A stretch of DNA of 59,836 nucleotides, taken from NCBI GenBank assembly GCA_029776205.1, contig JAKOTQ010000102.1, positions 1-59,836 on the forward strand, given 5' to 3'. Below the pieces are notes generated by a model, which was given only the letters and a program-made list of their open reading frames with translations, did not search any database and had not been told where the DNA came from. Numbering within the stretch: the stretch's first letter is position 1; each line of letters starts with the position of its first letter. Shown here in pieces: positions 33,527 to 43,800 of the stretch. The stretch is from Bacillota bacterium (GTDB taxonomy: Bacteria > Bacillota > UBA4882 > UBA8346). Both the position numbers and the translations under genes were made by a program.

Positions 33527-33907
33527 ATGACAAAACGCTATGAAGTTTATAAATGTGAGGTGTGCGGAAACACCGTAGAGGTTCTGGAGAAGGGTTCCGG
33601 TGAAATGGATTGCTGCAGTCAACCCATGAAGAAGTTGGACGAAAATACGGTCGATGCATCGAAGGAGAAACATGTTCCGGTCATTGAAAAAGTAACGGGT
33701 GGATACAAAGTTAAGGTTGGTAGCGTTGCCCATCCTATGGAGGAAAAACATTATATTGAATTGATTGAATTAATAGCCGATGATAAGGTTTATAGGAAAT
33801 ACTTAAATCCTGGCGATGCACCGGAAGCGTTTTTTGAGATCGAAGCCAATCAGGTGACGGCTAGGGAACTCTGTAATATCCATGGTTTATGGAAAGCGGA
33901 GGGATGA
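33527..33907 (+). CDS. dfx: Class II desulfoferrodoxin / superoxide reductase
   Basis: A 126-residue protein with both iron centres. Centre I is the rubredoxin-like site C10, C13, C29, C30. Centre II, the superoxide-reducing site, is formed by H49, H69, H75, C116 and H119, with the conserved lysine K48 beside it. It reduces superoxide to peroxide without making O2, a typical anaerobe defence. The second ATG (33527) is chosen, since AAAGGAG is then nine bases upstream. It lies between the MarR regulator and the ferritin gene. Confidence 0.96.
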   Translation: MTKRYEVYKCEVCGNTVEVLEKGSGEMDCCSQPMKKLDENTVDASKEKHVPVIEKVTGGYKVKVGSVAHPMEEKHYIELIELIADDKVYRKYLNPGDAPEAFFEIEANQVTARELCNIHGLWKAEG

Positions 33908-33909
33908 GG

Positions 33910-34401
33910 ATGATTGGCGCTAAAGTTGAAGCTGCATTGAACCGGCAAATCAAGGAAGAGCTGGAATCTGCTTATTTGTACCTGTCGATGGCGGCTTACT
34001 TTCATTCCCGGAATCTGGATGGAATGGCCAATTGGATGCATGGGCAGGCTCGCGAGGAGTATGAACATGCCATGAAGTTTTTCCATCATGTTGTCGAACG
34101 GGGCGGCCGGGTGGAATTGCCCGGGCTGGGTCAACCGAGAAAAGAGTGGGATTCGCCATTAAGTGCTTTTCAAGAAGCATACCGACATGAACAATATATT
34201 ACCGGCGAAATTAACAATCTCTATCAATTGGCCATGACCGAAGGGGATTACCCGGCTGTCGGCCTGTTACAATGGTTTGTCACCGAGCAGGTTGAGGAAG
34301 AAGCATCCGTCTCCAGAGTGGTCGAACAATTGAAGATGATTGGAGATTCTGGCTCAGGATTGATTATGCTTGACCGGGAGCTCGGGAAGAGGGGAGAATA
34401 A
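33910..34401 (+). CDS. ftnA: Ferritin (non-heme, FtnA type)
   Basis: The 163-residue protein has the di-iron ferroxidase residues at the same numbers as E. coli FtnA: E17, E50, H53, E94, Q127 and E130. There is no heme-binding Met as in bacterioferritin. It stores iron as a mineral inside a 24-subunit shell. The start at 33910 follows GGAGGG by six bases and lies two bases after the dfx stop; an upstream ATG at 33904 overlaps that site. Together with superoxide reductase it removes iron that would drive radical formation. Confidence 0.96.
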   Translation: MIGAKVEAALNRQIKEELESAYLYLSMAAYFHSRNLDGMANWMHGQAREEYEHAMKFFHHVVERGGRVELPGLGQPRKEWDSPLSAFQEAYRHEQYITGEINNLYQLAMTEGDYPAVGLLQWFVTEQVEEEASVSRVVEQLKMIGDSGSGLIMLDRELGKRGE

Positions 34402-34403
34402 TG

Positions 34404-34437
34404 AAAAGGTTGCCTGTAGGCAGCCTTTTCTTATTTT
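34404..34437. terminator. Bidirectional intrinsic terminator
   Basis: A long stem (34404-34415 with 34418-34429, one G-U pair) with T runs on the right and A runs on the left, between the ferritin (+) and ABC exporter (-) genes. Confidence 0.88.
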
Positions 34438-36228
34438 TTACGTGGCTTGCTGGTATAAGGTTTCTAATTTTTTAAACTCTCCGTTCATGGCTGTCAATTG
34501 GTCGTAAGTACCGATTTCGACGATGGTGCCGTTTTGAATGACTGCAATGCGGTCTGCATCCCGGATGGTGGAGAGACGATGGGCAACAATAAAGGTGGTA
34601 CGCCCTCTGATCAACGAATTGAGGGCGGTTTTAACCTGGGCTTCGGAGATGAGATCCAAGGCAGATGTGGGTTCATCTAAAATAATGACTTTAGGATCCC
34701 GAATTAACGCCCGGGCAATGGCAATTCGCTGCCGTTGGCCGCCGGATAATTTTCCCCCGTGTTCGCCGATACGGGTATCCAACCCTTCGGGCAGTTGTTC
34801 AATGAAATCTTTGGCACAGGCGGATTCTAAGGCTTGGTTAAGTTGGGCTTCGGTTACCGACGGCAAGCCGTAAGTGATGTTTTCACGGATAGTACCTGAG
34901 AACAAAATGGTGTTTTGAGGGACGACAGCCAGATGGCGGCGGTAGGACCGTAGGTCCAGGTTTTCCATGTCTTCGCCGTCCAGTAGGATTCGGCCGCTGG
35001 TGGGACGGTAAAAGCCGATAATCAGGTTTAAAAGAGTGGATTTGCCGGCTCCGGATTCGCCGACGAAAGCAATACATTCACCGGGTTTAACCTCAAGATT
35101 AACACCGCGGATTGCGGCAACTTTACCGGAGGGATAAGAAAAATAGACATTTTGAAAAGAAAAGCTTCCTTGAACGTCAGTGACTAATTTCTTGCCTTTA
35201 TTCTGTTCGAAGTCGGATGATGCCAGTATTTCGCCAATGGAACGTAAAGACTCCAAGCCTCGGGTCAGTTGGGGGTATATATTAATGAGCCCGTTGATTG
35301 AAGAGGTAATCGAATTAAAGAACCCTTGATACATGACGATATCTCCAGGCGGGATCAGACCCCGAAATGCCATGTAAGCAGTGACGAGCAGGCAAGCGAT
35401 TTGAAAGGCTTGAAAAGAGACCCAGGCGGAGGCTCCAAAGGTAGCGTTCAAGATGTCCAATCGTAATCCTTCATTCTGTACTTGTTCCAAGTGTGCGTCA
35501 ATGGTTTGGATCTCTACGTTTTCGAGGCCGTGGGCCCGGGTGACCGGGAGCATTTCAATGGACTCTGAGATTCGGGCGACCATATTTTCGATCTCTTTGC
35601 GGAAAACCCGGTTTTTACTCCGCATATTGCTACGGAAGAAATAGATCAAGGATGAAGCCACCGGAATCGTTAAAAGATAAAACAAGGCGATAGTAAGGTT
35701 CTTACTGAGGGTATAGGCTAAGGCTACGATCACCGATAAAACGCTGGGCACGAAATGGGCGATAAGTTGCCGGGATAGGTTTTCAACCGCTTCAACGTCG
35801 CGGAGGACTTTCGATTGGAGTTTGCCGGATTGATATTCATTATGAAAAGAGAATGATAACTGTTGTATCTTTCGAATTAAGGAGCCGCGGAGCCGTGATT
35901 CGACACTGCGGATGGCTTCGCTGTGATAACGTACATGTAAGGTATTGGTATAAATATTTTGGATGATCATGATCAAAATAACCGCAATATTGATCCAGAT
36001 CTCATGAAGAGCATGTTGGGTTGGATTGCTGACGATGTTGATGATATTGGCACTGACAATGGGCAGGATCCAGGCAGGGGAATGCTTGATAATGTAGAAA
36101 ATGGTCGATAGTACCAGGCGATGATAATTCCCTCGGTAAAGATAGTAAAGAATTTTAAATGGATCGGATGTTTGGAACGAATCACTTAAGTCCTCCGGAA
36201 TTCTTTGAGCTGTACCGGGCTTTGCCAC
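34438..36228 (-). CDS. ABC exporter half-transporter (TMD-NBD fusion)
   Basis: The 596-residue protein has an N-terminal type I exporter membrane domain with six helices (about residues 40-315) and a C-terminal ATPase. The ATPase has Walker A G-E-S-G-A-G-K-S-T, signature L-S-G-G-Q-R-Q-R, Walker B V-I-I-L-D-E-P-T-S and the H-loop V-A-H-R-L-S-T. All catalytic residues are intact, so a homodimer could work alone. Family members move lipids, peptides or drugs; the substrate cannot be told. The start is GTG at 36228, eight bases after AAAGGAGA. It stands alone on the minus strand. Confidence 0.93.
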   Translation of the reverse strand: MAKPGTAQRIPEDLSDSFQTSDPFKILYYLYRGNYHRLVLSTIFYIIKHSPAWILPIVSANIINIVSNPTQHALHEIWINIAVILIMIIQNIYTNTLHVRYHSEAIRSVESRLRGSLIRKIQQLSFSFHNEYQSGKLQSKVLRDVEAVENLSRQLIAHFVPSVLSVIVALAYTLSKNLTIALFYLLTIPVASSLIYFFRSNMRSKNRVFRKEIENMVARISESIEMLPVTRAHGLENVEIQTIDAHLEQVQNEGLRLDILNATFGASAWVSFQAFQIACLLVTAYMAFRGLIPPGDIVMYQGFFNSITSSINGLINIYPQLTRGLESLRSIGEILASSDFEQNKGKKLVTDVQGSFSFQNVYFSYPSGKVAAIRGVNLEVKPGECIAFVGESGAGKSTLLNLIIGFYRPTSGRILLDGEDMENLDLRSYRRHLAVVPQNTILFSGTIRENITYGLPSVTEAQLNQALESACAKDFIEQLPEGLDTRIGEHGGKLSGGQRQRIAIARALIRDPKVIILDEPTSALDLISEAQVKTALNSLIRGRTTFIVAHRLSTIRDADRIAVIQNGTIVEIGTYDQLTAMNGEFKKLETLYQQAT

Positions 36229-36374
36229 GTGCGGTATCTCCTTTCAAGAAGATAATTTATACGTTTAAATCAATTATAGCTTACAATCAAAAATTCAGTT
36301 TTTACGTTCGTGTTAATTTTTCGATAGAAAGGTGACAGGAAAGGTCCCAGGGTTAGGCTGTTAGCGGGTATCCT

Positions 36375-36416
36375 GTTTACTACCATCTGTGTACAATGTA
36401 TGATGTACTATCTGCA
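36375..36416. repeat. Degenerate heptanucleotide repeats, site D
   Basis: Six heptads: GTTTACT, ACCATCT, GTGTACA, ATGTATG, ATGTACT, ATCTGCA. They end just before the ribosome site of the M20 gene, in the divergent gap between the exporter and that gene. Confidence 0.6.
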
Positions 36417-36431
36417 TAGAGGAGGGTTCTA

Positions 36432-37544
36432 ATGGATAAGCATCTGGCTTTATTAGAAGCAATGGTCAATGTGGATTCGGGAAGCGGTTATCGGGAAGGA
36501 TTTCAACAATTAGCCGCCATGATTCGACCAATTGCCAAGGAGCTCCATTGTTCCTTTGAATCTCGGACAGCTCATGATGGGTCAGTTCATTACGTGATGA
36601 GCCGGGGAGAGGGAGAACGGATCCTGCTGATTGCTCATTTGGATACGGTGTTTCCCCTGGGAACGGCGGCCAAGCGGCCATTTACTATCATCGGAGATCG
36701 GGCCTATGGTCCGGGAGTTTCGGATTGCAAGTCGGGGGTGGTGACGATACTAGCAGCCCTTGACGAATTAAACCGGGATCAATGGCCGGATTGCCGGATT
36801 GAGTGTTTATTCAATACGGACGAAGAACTAAGTTCTCCAGGCTCCCGGGAGATCATTGCCGAATTGGCTAAGGGTGCCAAAGCAGTTTTGGTGGTTGAAC
36901 CTGCGGAAGGGGACAATTTAACGGTTGCCCGGAAAGGGATCGGACGGTTTGTGTTGAAAGTCACCGGTAAAGCAGCTCATTCCGGTTCCAATTATGGGGA
37001 TGGGCGAAATGCGGTAGTGGAATTGGCCCATAAGATCACGGAGATCTATCGGTTGAGCGATCTAAAAACGGGAGTTACCTTTAATCCTGCCGTAATCAAG
37101 GGCGGCTCCAGACCGAATATTGTTCCGGATTATGCAGAGGTGGAGATCGATCTTCGCTTAAAAACGGTGGCGCAAGAAAGACAGGCATTAGAAAGGTTAA
37201 ACGAAATTGTGGGACGACGATGGATTCCCGAAACGGAGAGCCGGCTGGAGGGAATGATCACCCGGCCTCCAATGGAGGTAACTCCGGCTAATCTCCAGTT
37301 GTATCAGGAGTTTAAGACCATTGGGGATGATTTGGGAATAACTTTGGGTTACGTTGAGTCGGGCGGAGGTTCCGATGCCAATCTGGCCGCTGCCTGCGGC
37401 GTTCCGGTCATTGACGGCCTAGGACCGGTAGGCGGAGGCCATCATACAGAAGAAGAATATTTAGAGATTCCAAGTTTGTATCGTCGGATTAAATTATTAG
37501 CGGAATATTTAAAGCGTTGCGGGAATGGCAAAATTGGTGTATAG
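36432..37544 (+). CDS. M20 family zinc peptidase (glutamate carboxypeptidase type)
   Basis: The 370-residue protein has the M20 two-metal site: H69 and D71 in A-H-L-D-T-V, D98 in G-V-S-D-C-K-S-G, the catalytic pair E131-E132 in N-T-D-E-E-L-S-S, E156 in V-V-E-P-A-E-G, and the last ligand in G-G-G-H-H-T-E-E. It has the inserted dimerisation domain. The closest type is carboxypeptidase G2-like, which removes C-terminal glutamate. There is no signal peptide, so it acts in the cytoplasm. AGGAGGG precedes the start. A DUF554 gene follows after eight bases. Confidence 0.92.
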   Translation: MDKHLALLEAMVNVDSGSGYREGFQQLAAMIRPIAKELHCSFESRTAHDGSVHYVMSRGEGERILLIAHLDTVFPLGTAAKRPFTIIGDRAYGPGVSDCKSGVVTILAALDELNRDQWPDCRIECLFNTDEELSSPGSREIIAELAKGAKAVLVVEPAEGDNLTVARKGIGRFVLKVTGKAAHSGSNYGDGRNAVVELAHKITEIYRLSDLKTGVTFNPAVIKGGSRPNIVPDYAEVEIDLRLKTVAQERQALERLNEIVGRRWIPETESRLEGMITRPPMEVTPANLQLYQEFKTIGDDLGITLGYVESGGGSDANLAAACGVPVIDGLGPVGGGHHTEEEYLEIPSLYRRIKLLAEYLKRCGNGKIGV

Positions 37545-37552
37545 TATGGTGC

Positions 37553-38236
37553 ATGGGCACAATTGTTAATGTGATCACCATTATTATTGGCGGGACACTC
37601 GGGCTGTTGTTGAAAAAACGGTTTCCGGAACGGATCTCCCAGACTGCTCTTCAGGTTATGGGGTTATTCACCATGATCGTGGGGATCGGGATGGCTCTAA
37701 AAGGCGAAGAGCAGATTTGGGGCCTGATTAGCCTGGCTGTAGGGGCCATGCTTGGGGAGTGGTTGGATATTGAGGGGGTTCTGGAGCGCTTCGGAACTTG
37801 GATGGAAACTCGATTTAATGTGCAAGAGGGGAGCCCTGCCAAAGGTTTAATCTATGCCAGCTTGGTGTTTTGTGTCGGTTCCATGGCCATCGTGGGAAGT
37901 ATTGCCGACGGTGTTCAAGGCGATCCTTCGATTTTGTATACTAAAGCGATGATGGACGGGATTATTTCCATTCCGTTTGCGGCAGCCATGGGTATCGGCG
38001 TCTTAGGATCGGTAATACCGATTTTGGTGTATCAGGGCGGGTTAACACTGTTAGCCCATTGGTTGCAGCCATTATTTTCGCCGGAAGTGATTCGGGAATT
38101 GACGTCAGTTGGCGGAATTATCGTGATGGGGATCGGCATTAATATTTTAGGATTGCAGAAAGTAAGAGTTGGGAATTTCTTGCCTGCGCTGATTCTGATC
38201 ATAGGTATTATGTATATTAAAGTTCACTTTTTCTAA
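37553..38236 (+). CDS. DUF554 family membrane protein
   Basis: A 227-residue protein with six to seven membrane segments. It begins M-G-T-I-V-N-V-I-T-I-I-I-G-G, the normal DUF554 start, so I chose the ATG at 37553 over an earlier in-frame ATG at 37517 that lies inside the M20 gene. Conserved features include G-A-M-L-G-E-W-L-D-I-E and V-F-C-V-G-S-M-A-I-V-G-S. DUF554 (YqgA/YdfK-like) proteins are thought to be transporters, with no proven substrate. The ribosome site is weak, suggesting translational coupling with the M20 gene. Confidence 0.9.
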   Translation: MGTIVNVITIIIGGTLGLLLKKRFPERISQTALQVMGLFTMIVGIGMALKGEEQIWGLISLAVGAMLGEWLDIEGVLERFGTWMETRFNVQEGSPAKGLIYASLVFCVGSMAIVGSIADGVQGDPSILYTKAMMDGIISIPFAAAMGIGVLGSVIPILVYQGGLTLLAHWLQPLFSPEVIRELTSVGGIIVMGIGINILGLQKVRVGNFLPALILIIGIMYIKVHFF

Positions 38237-38283
38237 TACCCAAATCAAATAGGACTTAAGCTGCATGCAATTTTTTTAATCGG

Positions 38284-38307
38284 GGAATCCGAAGGGATTC
38301 CTTTTTG
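38284..38307 (+). terminator. Intrinsic terminator
   Basis: A 7-base GGAATCC/GGATTCC stem (38284-38290 with 38295-38301) with a GAAG loop and five T residues. Confidence 0.9.
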
Positions 38308-38391
38308 TTTTGGGTTGATATCAGTCATGAAATTCGTCAAACGGGCGTATGCATGATTGAATAAACGATCCAAAAGGAGTATAGGTTGTGA

Positions 38392-39930
38392 ATGAAGCCA
38401 ACGGTGTCGATCATTAAGGGTACAGCCATTTTAACAGCTGCCGGATTTGCGGTGAAGGTTTTTGGTGCGATATATCGGATCATTTTATCCCGGATGATTG
38501 GCGCGGAGGGAATTGGACTATATCAGATGGCATATCCGGTATATTTGATTTTTTTATCCTTATCCACGGCTGGGATACCGATCTCGATCTCGAAGATTAT
38601 CGCCGAAAAATCGGCTTCCGGGGATCAGGCCGGTATGCGGACTGTATTTAGAGCAGCGTTTGGACTGATGTTTTTGTTGGGGATGTTGAGCTCGATAGCG
38701 ATGGCTGGTACGGCCCGATGGTTTGCAGGCCATGTAGTCTTTGATTCCCGGGCCATCTTTGCGATTTGGGCCTTATCGCCGGCTATCTTTTTAATGAGCT
38801 TGATGGCAGTATTTCGCGGCTATTTCCAGGGGCAACTACATATGCAGCCCAGTGCTGTTTCACAAATTTTTGAACAATTGGTACGGGTGAGTGTATCCAT
38901 TATTCTGGCCTATGCCCTACTTCCGATGGGCATTGAACATGCAGCGGCTGGTGCTGCATTTGGCGCGACTGCCGGTGGGGCTGCAGGCTTGGTATATCTG
39001 ATTTTCGTCTATTGGCGAAGTCATCTTACTTCAAAGGCTGTTGTCCCAAAGACGGGCCGAAAAGGTCGAACTTTTGCGGAAATGCAGCGGCTTATCCGGT
39101 TCGCCTTGCCCATTTCATTAACTGCGATTTTAATGCCTTTATTGCAGACCTTGGATTCGGTATTGGTACCCCATAGGCTTCAGACAATTGGATATACTAT
39201 CAAACAATCCACGACAATGTTGGGGATCCTGGGGAATTCCTGGGCGGTGATTTATTTACCGCTGATTGTAACTGGAGCGATAGCAGCCAATATGGTTCCG
39301 GCCGTCTCGATATTGAAGGGCAGCCGGGATATGAAGTCCTTGCAAAATAAGGTCAGTGAAGGATTGCGCCTGGCAGTGATCTATCTTTGTCCGGCCTTTA
39401 TAGGCCTCTTGGTTTTCGGAGGAACGGTTTACCGTATGATCTATGGCGACGCAGGAATCACCGTCCTTTCCTGGTTTAGTCCGGCCATTTTTTTTCTGGG
39501 GATGGAACAAGTATCTGCCGGAGTGCTACAGGGATTGGGGAAGCCAAAATGGCCTTTGGTTTCTTTTGTCATCGGGGCAGTGGTCAAAATTGCCGTAACA
39601 ACGGTGGCTACTGGATGGCCCGGGCTGAATTTGGCCGGGGCAGCCCTTGGAACCGTATCGGGGGCTTTGGTGACCGCTTCGCTGAACTTATTCAAGATCC
39701 GCCAGGTGGTCAGATTTCGGCTGGAGGAGAGCGGTGCCGTTATTTTGGCTGGGTGTGCTATGTTTTTTACCTGTCACTATCTTCGAAAAGTATTGGATTT
39801 TCCAATGACGTTTGAGTTTGTCGTTGTCGGGTTTATCGGGGTCATTGTTTACGGAATCGTATTATGGCTTCTGGGAGGAATACGCCTTCAGGATCTCGAA
39901 GTGATTACAAAAAAGTTCAATAAAGGATAA
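38392..39930 (+). CDS. SpoVB/YabM-type polysaccharide or lipid flippase (MOP superfamily)
   Basis: The 512-residue protein has about fourteen membrane segments and the start G-T-A-I-L-T-A-A-G-F-A-V-K-V-F-G-A-I-Y-R of the SpoVB/YabM/MurJ-like family. Other marks are I-G-A-E-G-I-G-L-Y-Q-M-A-Y-P and V-F-R-G-Y-F-Q-G. Such proteins flip lipid-linked sugars; SpoVB acts in spore cortex formation. In Bacillus the paralogue yabM precedes yabN (mazG), as here, so this is probably the YabM-like copy. The AAAGGAG site is twelve bases from the ATG at 38392, a long spacing. It opens a six-gene run without internal terminators. Confidence 0.9.
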   Translation: MKPTVSIIKGTAILTAAGFAVKVFGAIYRIILSRMIGAEGIGLYQMAYPVYLIFLSLSTAGIPISISKIIAEKSASGDQAGMRTVFRAAFGLMFLLGMLSSIAMAGTARWFAGHVVFDSRAIFAIWALSPAIFLMSLMAVFRGYFQGQLHMQPSAVSQIFEQLVRVSVSIILAYALLPMGIEHAAAGAAFGATAGGAAGLVYLIFVYWRSHLTSKAVVPKTGRKGRTFAEMQRLIRFALPISLTAILMPLLQTLDSVLVPHRLQTIGYTIKQSTTMLGILGNSWAVIYLPLIVTGAIAANMVPAVSILKGSRDMKSLQNKVSEGLRLAVIYLCPAFIGLLVFGGTVYRMIYGDAGITVLSWFSPAIFFLGMEQVSAGVLQGLGKPKWPLVSFVIGAVVKIAVTTVATGWPGLNLAGAALGTVSGALVTASLNLFKIRQVVRFRLEESGAVILAGCAMFFTCHYLRKVLDFPMTFEFVVVGFIGVIVYGIVLWLLGGIRLQDLEVITKKFNKG

Positions 39931-39948
39931 AGAGGAAGGAATATTGGT

Positions 39949-40755
39949 ATGAGCGAACAGGCTGTATCGGATATAACATCGTTAGAACGGTTACTGGAAT
40001 TAATGGTGAAGCTTCGAAGCGAAGATGGTTGCCCGTGGGACCGGGAACAAACCCATCAGTCGCTCCGGCCTTATGTGGTCGAAGAAACCTATGAAGTCCT
40101 GGAGGCTATTGACAGCCAGTCCTCGGACAAGCTCTGTGAAGAGCTTGGGGATCTTTTGCTTCAAGTGGTTTTTCATGCCCAGCTGGCGGCCGAGGCAGGA
40201 CAATTTACGATGAGAGATGTGATCCGGGGGATTAATGAGAAATTGATTCGGCGGCATCCCCATGTGTTTGGCGATGTTGTCGTGAACGGAGTCTCCGGTG
40301 TGCTTGACAATTGGGAGAAGATTAAAAAAGTAGAAAAAGGGGACGAACGCCGTTCGGCATTGGATGGCATCCCGAAAGATCTGCCGGGCCTGCAACGGGC
40401 AGAGAAGCTACAGAATAAAGCGGCTAAGGTAGGGTTCGATTGGGGTAATTTGGAAGGCCCCTTGGAAAAAGTGAAAGAGGAATTTGCTGAATTTGAAGCT
40501 GTACTTCAGGGCGGCATACCGGAGCCGAATACTGATGCCTGGGACCGGTTGGAAGATGAATTTGGCGATATTTTATTCTCTCTGGTCAATGTGGGCCGTT
40601 TTCTGAAAATCAATTCGGAATTGGCTTTACGCCGTACGATCTCCAAGTTTATATCCAGGTTTGAGTATATGGAACAGGCTGCTGCCAGCCAAGGCAAAAA
40701 GTTGGAAGATCTGACCCTTGAGCAAATGGATGAATTATGGCAGCAGGCTAAGTGA
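39949..40755 (+). CDS. mazG: Nucleoside triphosphate pyrophosphohydrolase MazG
   Basis: The 268-residue protein has two MazG domains. The first has the metal motif E-E-T-Y-E...E-E-L-G-D and the G-C-P-W-D-R-E-Q-T-H-Q-S-L entrance; the second has E-F-G-D-I-L-F-S-L-V-N-V near residue 203. MazG hydrolyses house-cleaning targets such as ITP, dUTP or oxidised NTPs to the monophosphate and pyrophosphate. Unlike YabN of Bacillus it has no tetrapyrrole methylase domain. It follows the flippase by 18 bases. The S4-domain yabO and spore genes yabP/yabQ that usually follow are absent. Confidence 0.95.
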   Translation: MSEQAVSDITSLERLLELMVKLRSEDGCPWDREQTHQSLRPYVVEETYEVLEAIDSQSSDKLCEELGDLLLQVVFHAQLAAEAGQFTMRDVIRGINEKLIRRHPHVFGDVVVNGVSGVLDNWEKIKKVEKGDERRSALDGIPKDLPGLQRAEKLQNKAAKVGFDWGNLEGPLEKVKEEFAEFEAVLQGGIPEPNTDAWDRLEDEFGDILFSLVNVGRFLKINSELALRRTISKFISRFEYMEQAAASQGKKLEDLTLEQMDELWQQAK

Positions 40756-40834
40756 GCAGGAATAAAAAGGATTACTGTGGGATAAATAGAATAGTTTTTG
40801 TTTAAGTAATCATTCAAATGAAGGGATGATCGGA

Positions 40835-43800
40835 TTGCCGAAAGATACCATGATTGAGCGGGTGTTAGTGATTGGGCCAGGTCCATATCGGATCGGCCAG
40901 GGAATGGATGATGATTTTGCCGTCGCCGAAGCCTGCCGTACCTTCAAACAGGAAGGCTGTGAAGTAGTTGTTCTCCATAATCATCCAGCTTCTTTGAGTA
41001 CGGATGTAGAGTGGGTGGATCGGGTTTATATAGAGCCTCTGACCGTTGACAGGGTGCGGGAGGTTGTTACCCGGGAACAGCCGCAATTGCTGGTGACTGG
41101 GTATGGCGGCCTGTCGATGGGCGCGATCATGGAAACGGTTGGTATCGAAGGCGTTAAAACGGACATCCCTGCAAAGGTTTATCAGCTTACCCAGAACCGG
41201 GGGGCATTTCGGAAGTTGTTGGCCGGTGCAGGACTTGCCCCGGTGCCGGGCGTTACTGTAACCCGGGCCGATGAAGGAGCTTCGTTGGCCATGGATCTTA
41301 AATTTCCTTTGATGGTTCGTTCTTTTGCCTCACAAGGAGGACTTGGCAGTAGTGTGGTTTATAACCATGAGGAACTGGAAGAAGCGGTACAACAGGGGTT
41401 GAACTTGTCGCCGCTGAAGGAAGTGGTTCTCGAAAAAGCGCTGATCGGGTGGGATGCTATTGATTTGCAACTGCTTTGTGATACTTCAGGAGAAGTGGCT
41501 CTGGTTGCCCTGGGTGTCCAGATCGATCCGGTTGAAGTTCACCGGGGAAACAGTATGGCTTTCACTCCCTCCGGAGCATTACAATCCCGGTTTTCTGTCT
41601 GGCTGGATACAGTGAAGCCGTTGTTCCATGCATTATCTTATGCCGGACCTCTGCATTTGCGTCTGGCTTGTAACCCTGGCGGAAGTGAAATCTATATTTT
41701 AGATTTAAATCCCCGGCTGACGTTACAGCCGGCCTGGCGGTGGATGTTTCCTTGGCATCGGGTGACGGAGGCTTCGGCCAAGTTGGCGTTGGGATATGGT
41801 TTATCAGAGATTTTATCAACAATGGATGCAATCCCCCAGATTGATGATGAGGTTGCGGTGACACTACCGGTTTTTGATTTTGAGCGTTTTGGGGCAGAGG
41901 ATCGACTGGGTTCCGTCGTTCAGTCGACTGGAACAGCGCTGACGGTAGGTACTAATCTTCGGGAAGCGCTCCAAAAAGCTATTCGGGCTTTGGGAGGCGA
42001 ACCCTTTGGTTTTGGGGCAGACCCTTACAGTGCCAAACTTGAACAAGTTTCAGACCGGGAAATCAGGGGAAAACTGGTGAATCCCAACAGTCAACGGCTG
42101 TTTTATATTCGTCAGGCGTTCAAGGCTGGAATGTCTCCCGATGATTTGCAATCCCAAACCAAAATGAATCGGGTTGTTCTGTCGGAATTGTCGGAGCTGC
42201 ATCGACTGGAGAAAGAATTGACCACTTATGCGCTTTACAATCTTCCGTCGGATGTTTTATTGAAGGCGAAAAGAGCCGGATATTCGGACCGGCAATTAGC
42301 ATATTTGTTGCGGGTTAACGAAGCTGATGTCCGTAAAACCCGCCAAAAGTACGGGATCGAACCCCAAAGGTTAAACGTGACTGTAGCCAGGAGTTTAGGA
42401 AAATGGTTTACCACAACTTATGCGGTAAAGGAGGCGGTTCCTGCTTCGGCGTCGGAGACACCCGGTGTTTTATTGGTTGGTTCCGGAGTGAACCGTGTGT
42501 TATATGGAAGCGAATATGATTGGAATTTGATTCGGGCGGCCCGTGCCCTCCGGGAAGCCGGATACCGGGTTATCCTACTAACTCCAGTTTCTCCGGCGGT
42601 TTTAGGTATCGGCGATTATTTTGACCGGATTTACATGGATGCGGTGACTTTGGAGGATGTTTTGAACATCGCCGAGTTGGAGTCGGTAGAGGGCGTAATC
42701 CTTCAATACGGCGGAGAAGCGGCTTTAGCGTTGGGTGATGCATTAAGCCAGTGTGGGGTTGGGGTCTTCGGAACTGACAAGGAAGATCTGCAAAGTTTGG
42801 CTAAAATGAGACTCCGGAATGAAGGCGGTTTCCAAGCCAGGCAGATCAGCAGTGAGTCCCATTGGGATCAACTGTTGAATGAGCTAGGCAGGTCAACTGT
42901 TCATTCGGTGTTGGCGGAGCCGTTGGTATCGGAAGCCATTGGCGTATCGGTTGGGTCCGTCGGTGATGGGAAAAACTGCGTCATTGCCGGTATCGCCGAG
43001 CAGATTGAGGAGGCGGGTATTCATCCGGGCGACAGTGCATTTTCATGCCCGCCCTATAGTCTCGACCATGAGGTCATCGATCGTATGAAGCGCTTTGTAG
43101 CAACGATGGTTCAGCGTTTGGCAATTCGAGGGTGGGTTGAATGGCGGTTTGCGGTAAAACAAGATCGGATATACCTCATTTCGGCAGAGGCATTGGCCAA
43201 TCCGATGATGCTCTTCTTCAGCAGAGCTGCCGGGGTGGACTGGGCGGCGGTAGCGGCCAAGGGGTTAGTTGGCCGGAGTCTTGGTGACTGGCAGCCGGTG
43301 AGTTCCGAGATTCCGTGGACTGCCGTTAAAGAAGCTGTATTCTCCTTCAAACATTTTCCGGGGATGGATCCGGTACTGGGCACTGAAAAGCATTCTACCG
43401 GTATGGTGATGGGGATTGATTCCGATTTTGGAACAGCCTTCATCCGTTCGCAACTGGCTGCCGGTGAAAGGATCCCTATGACTGGACGAGTTTATTTAAG
43501 TATCCGCAGTCAAGATCTCCGGCCTTTTATCAGTGTTGCCGAACAATTGGCTGATCTCGGGTTTGTATTGGCGGCCTCGGAAGAGATAGCGTCTCTTTTG
43601 AAGCGAAACGGGATCGATTGTGAATCCGTTTATAATATTGGTGAAGGACGTCCCCATATTTTGGATCGAATGAAAAATGGCGAAATCCAATGGTTTATTC
43701 ACTTGCCGTCGGAATCCCGCAGTGAATCCCATGAGCGGCTCATGCGATGCACTGCCATTGCCCAAGGTATTCCGGTAATTACCACCCTTTCAGGGGCTTT

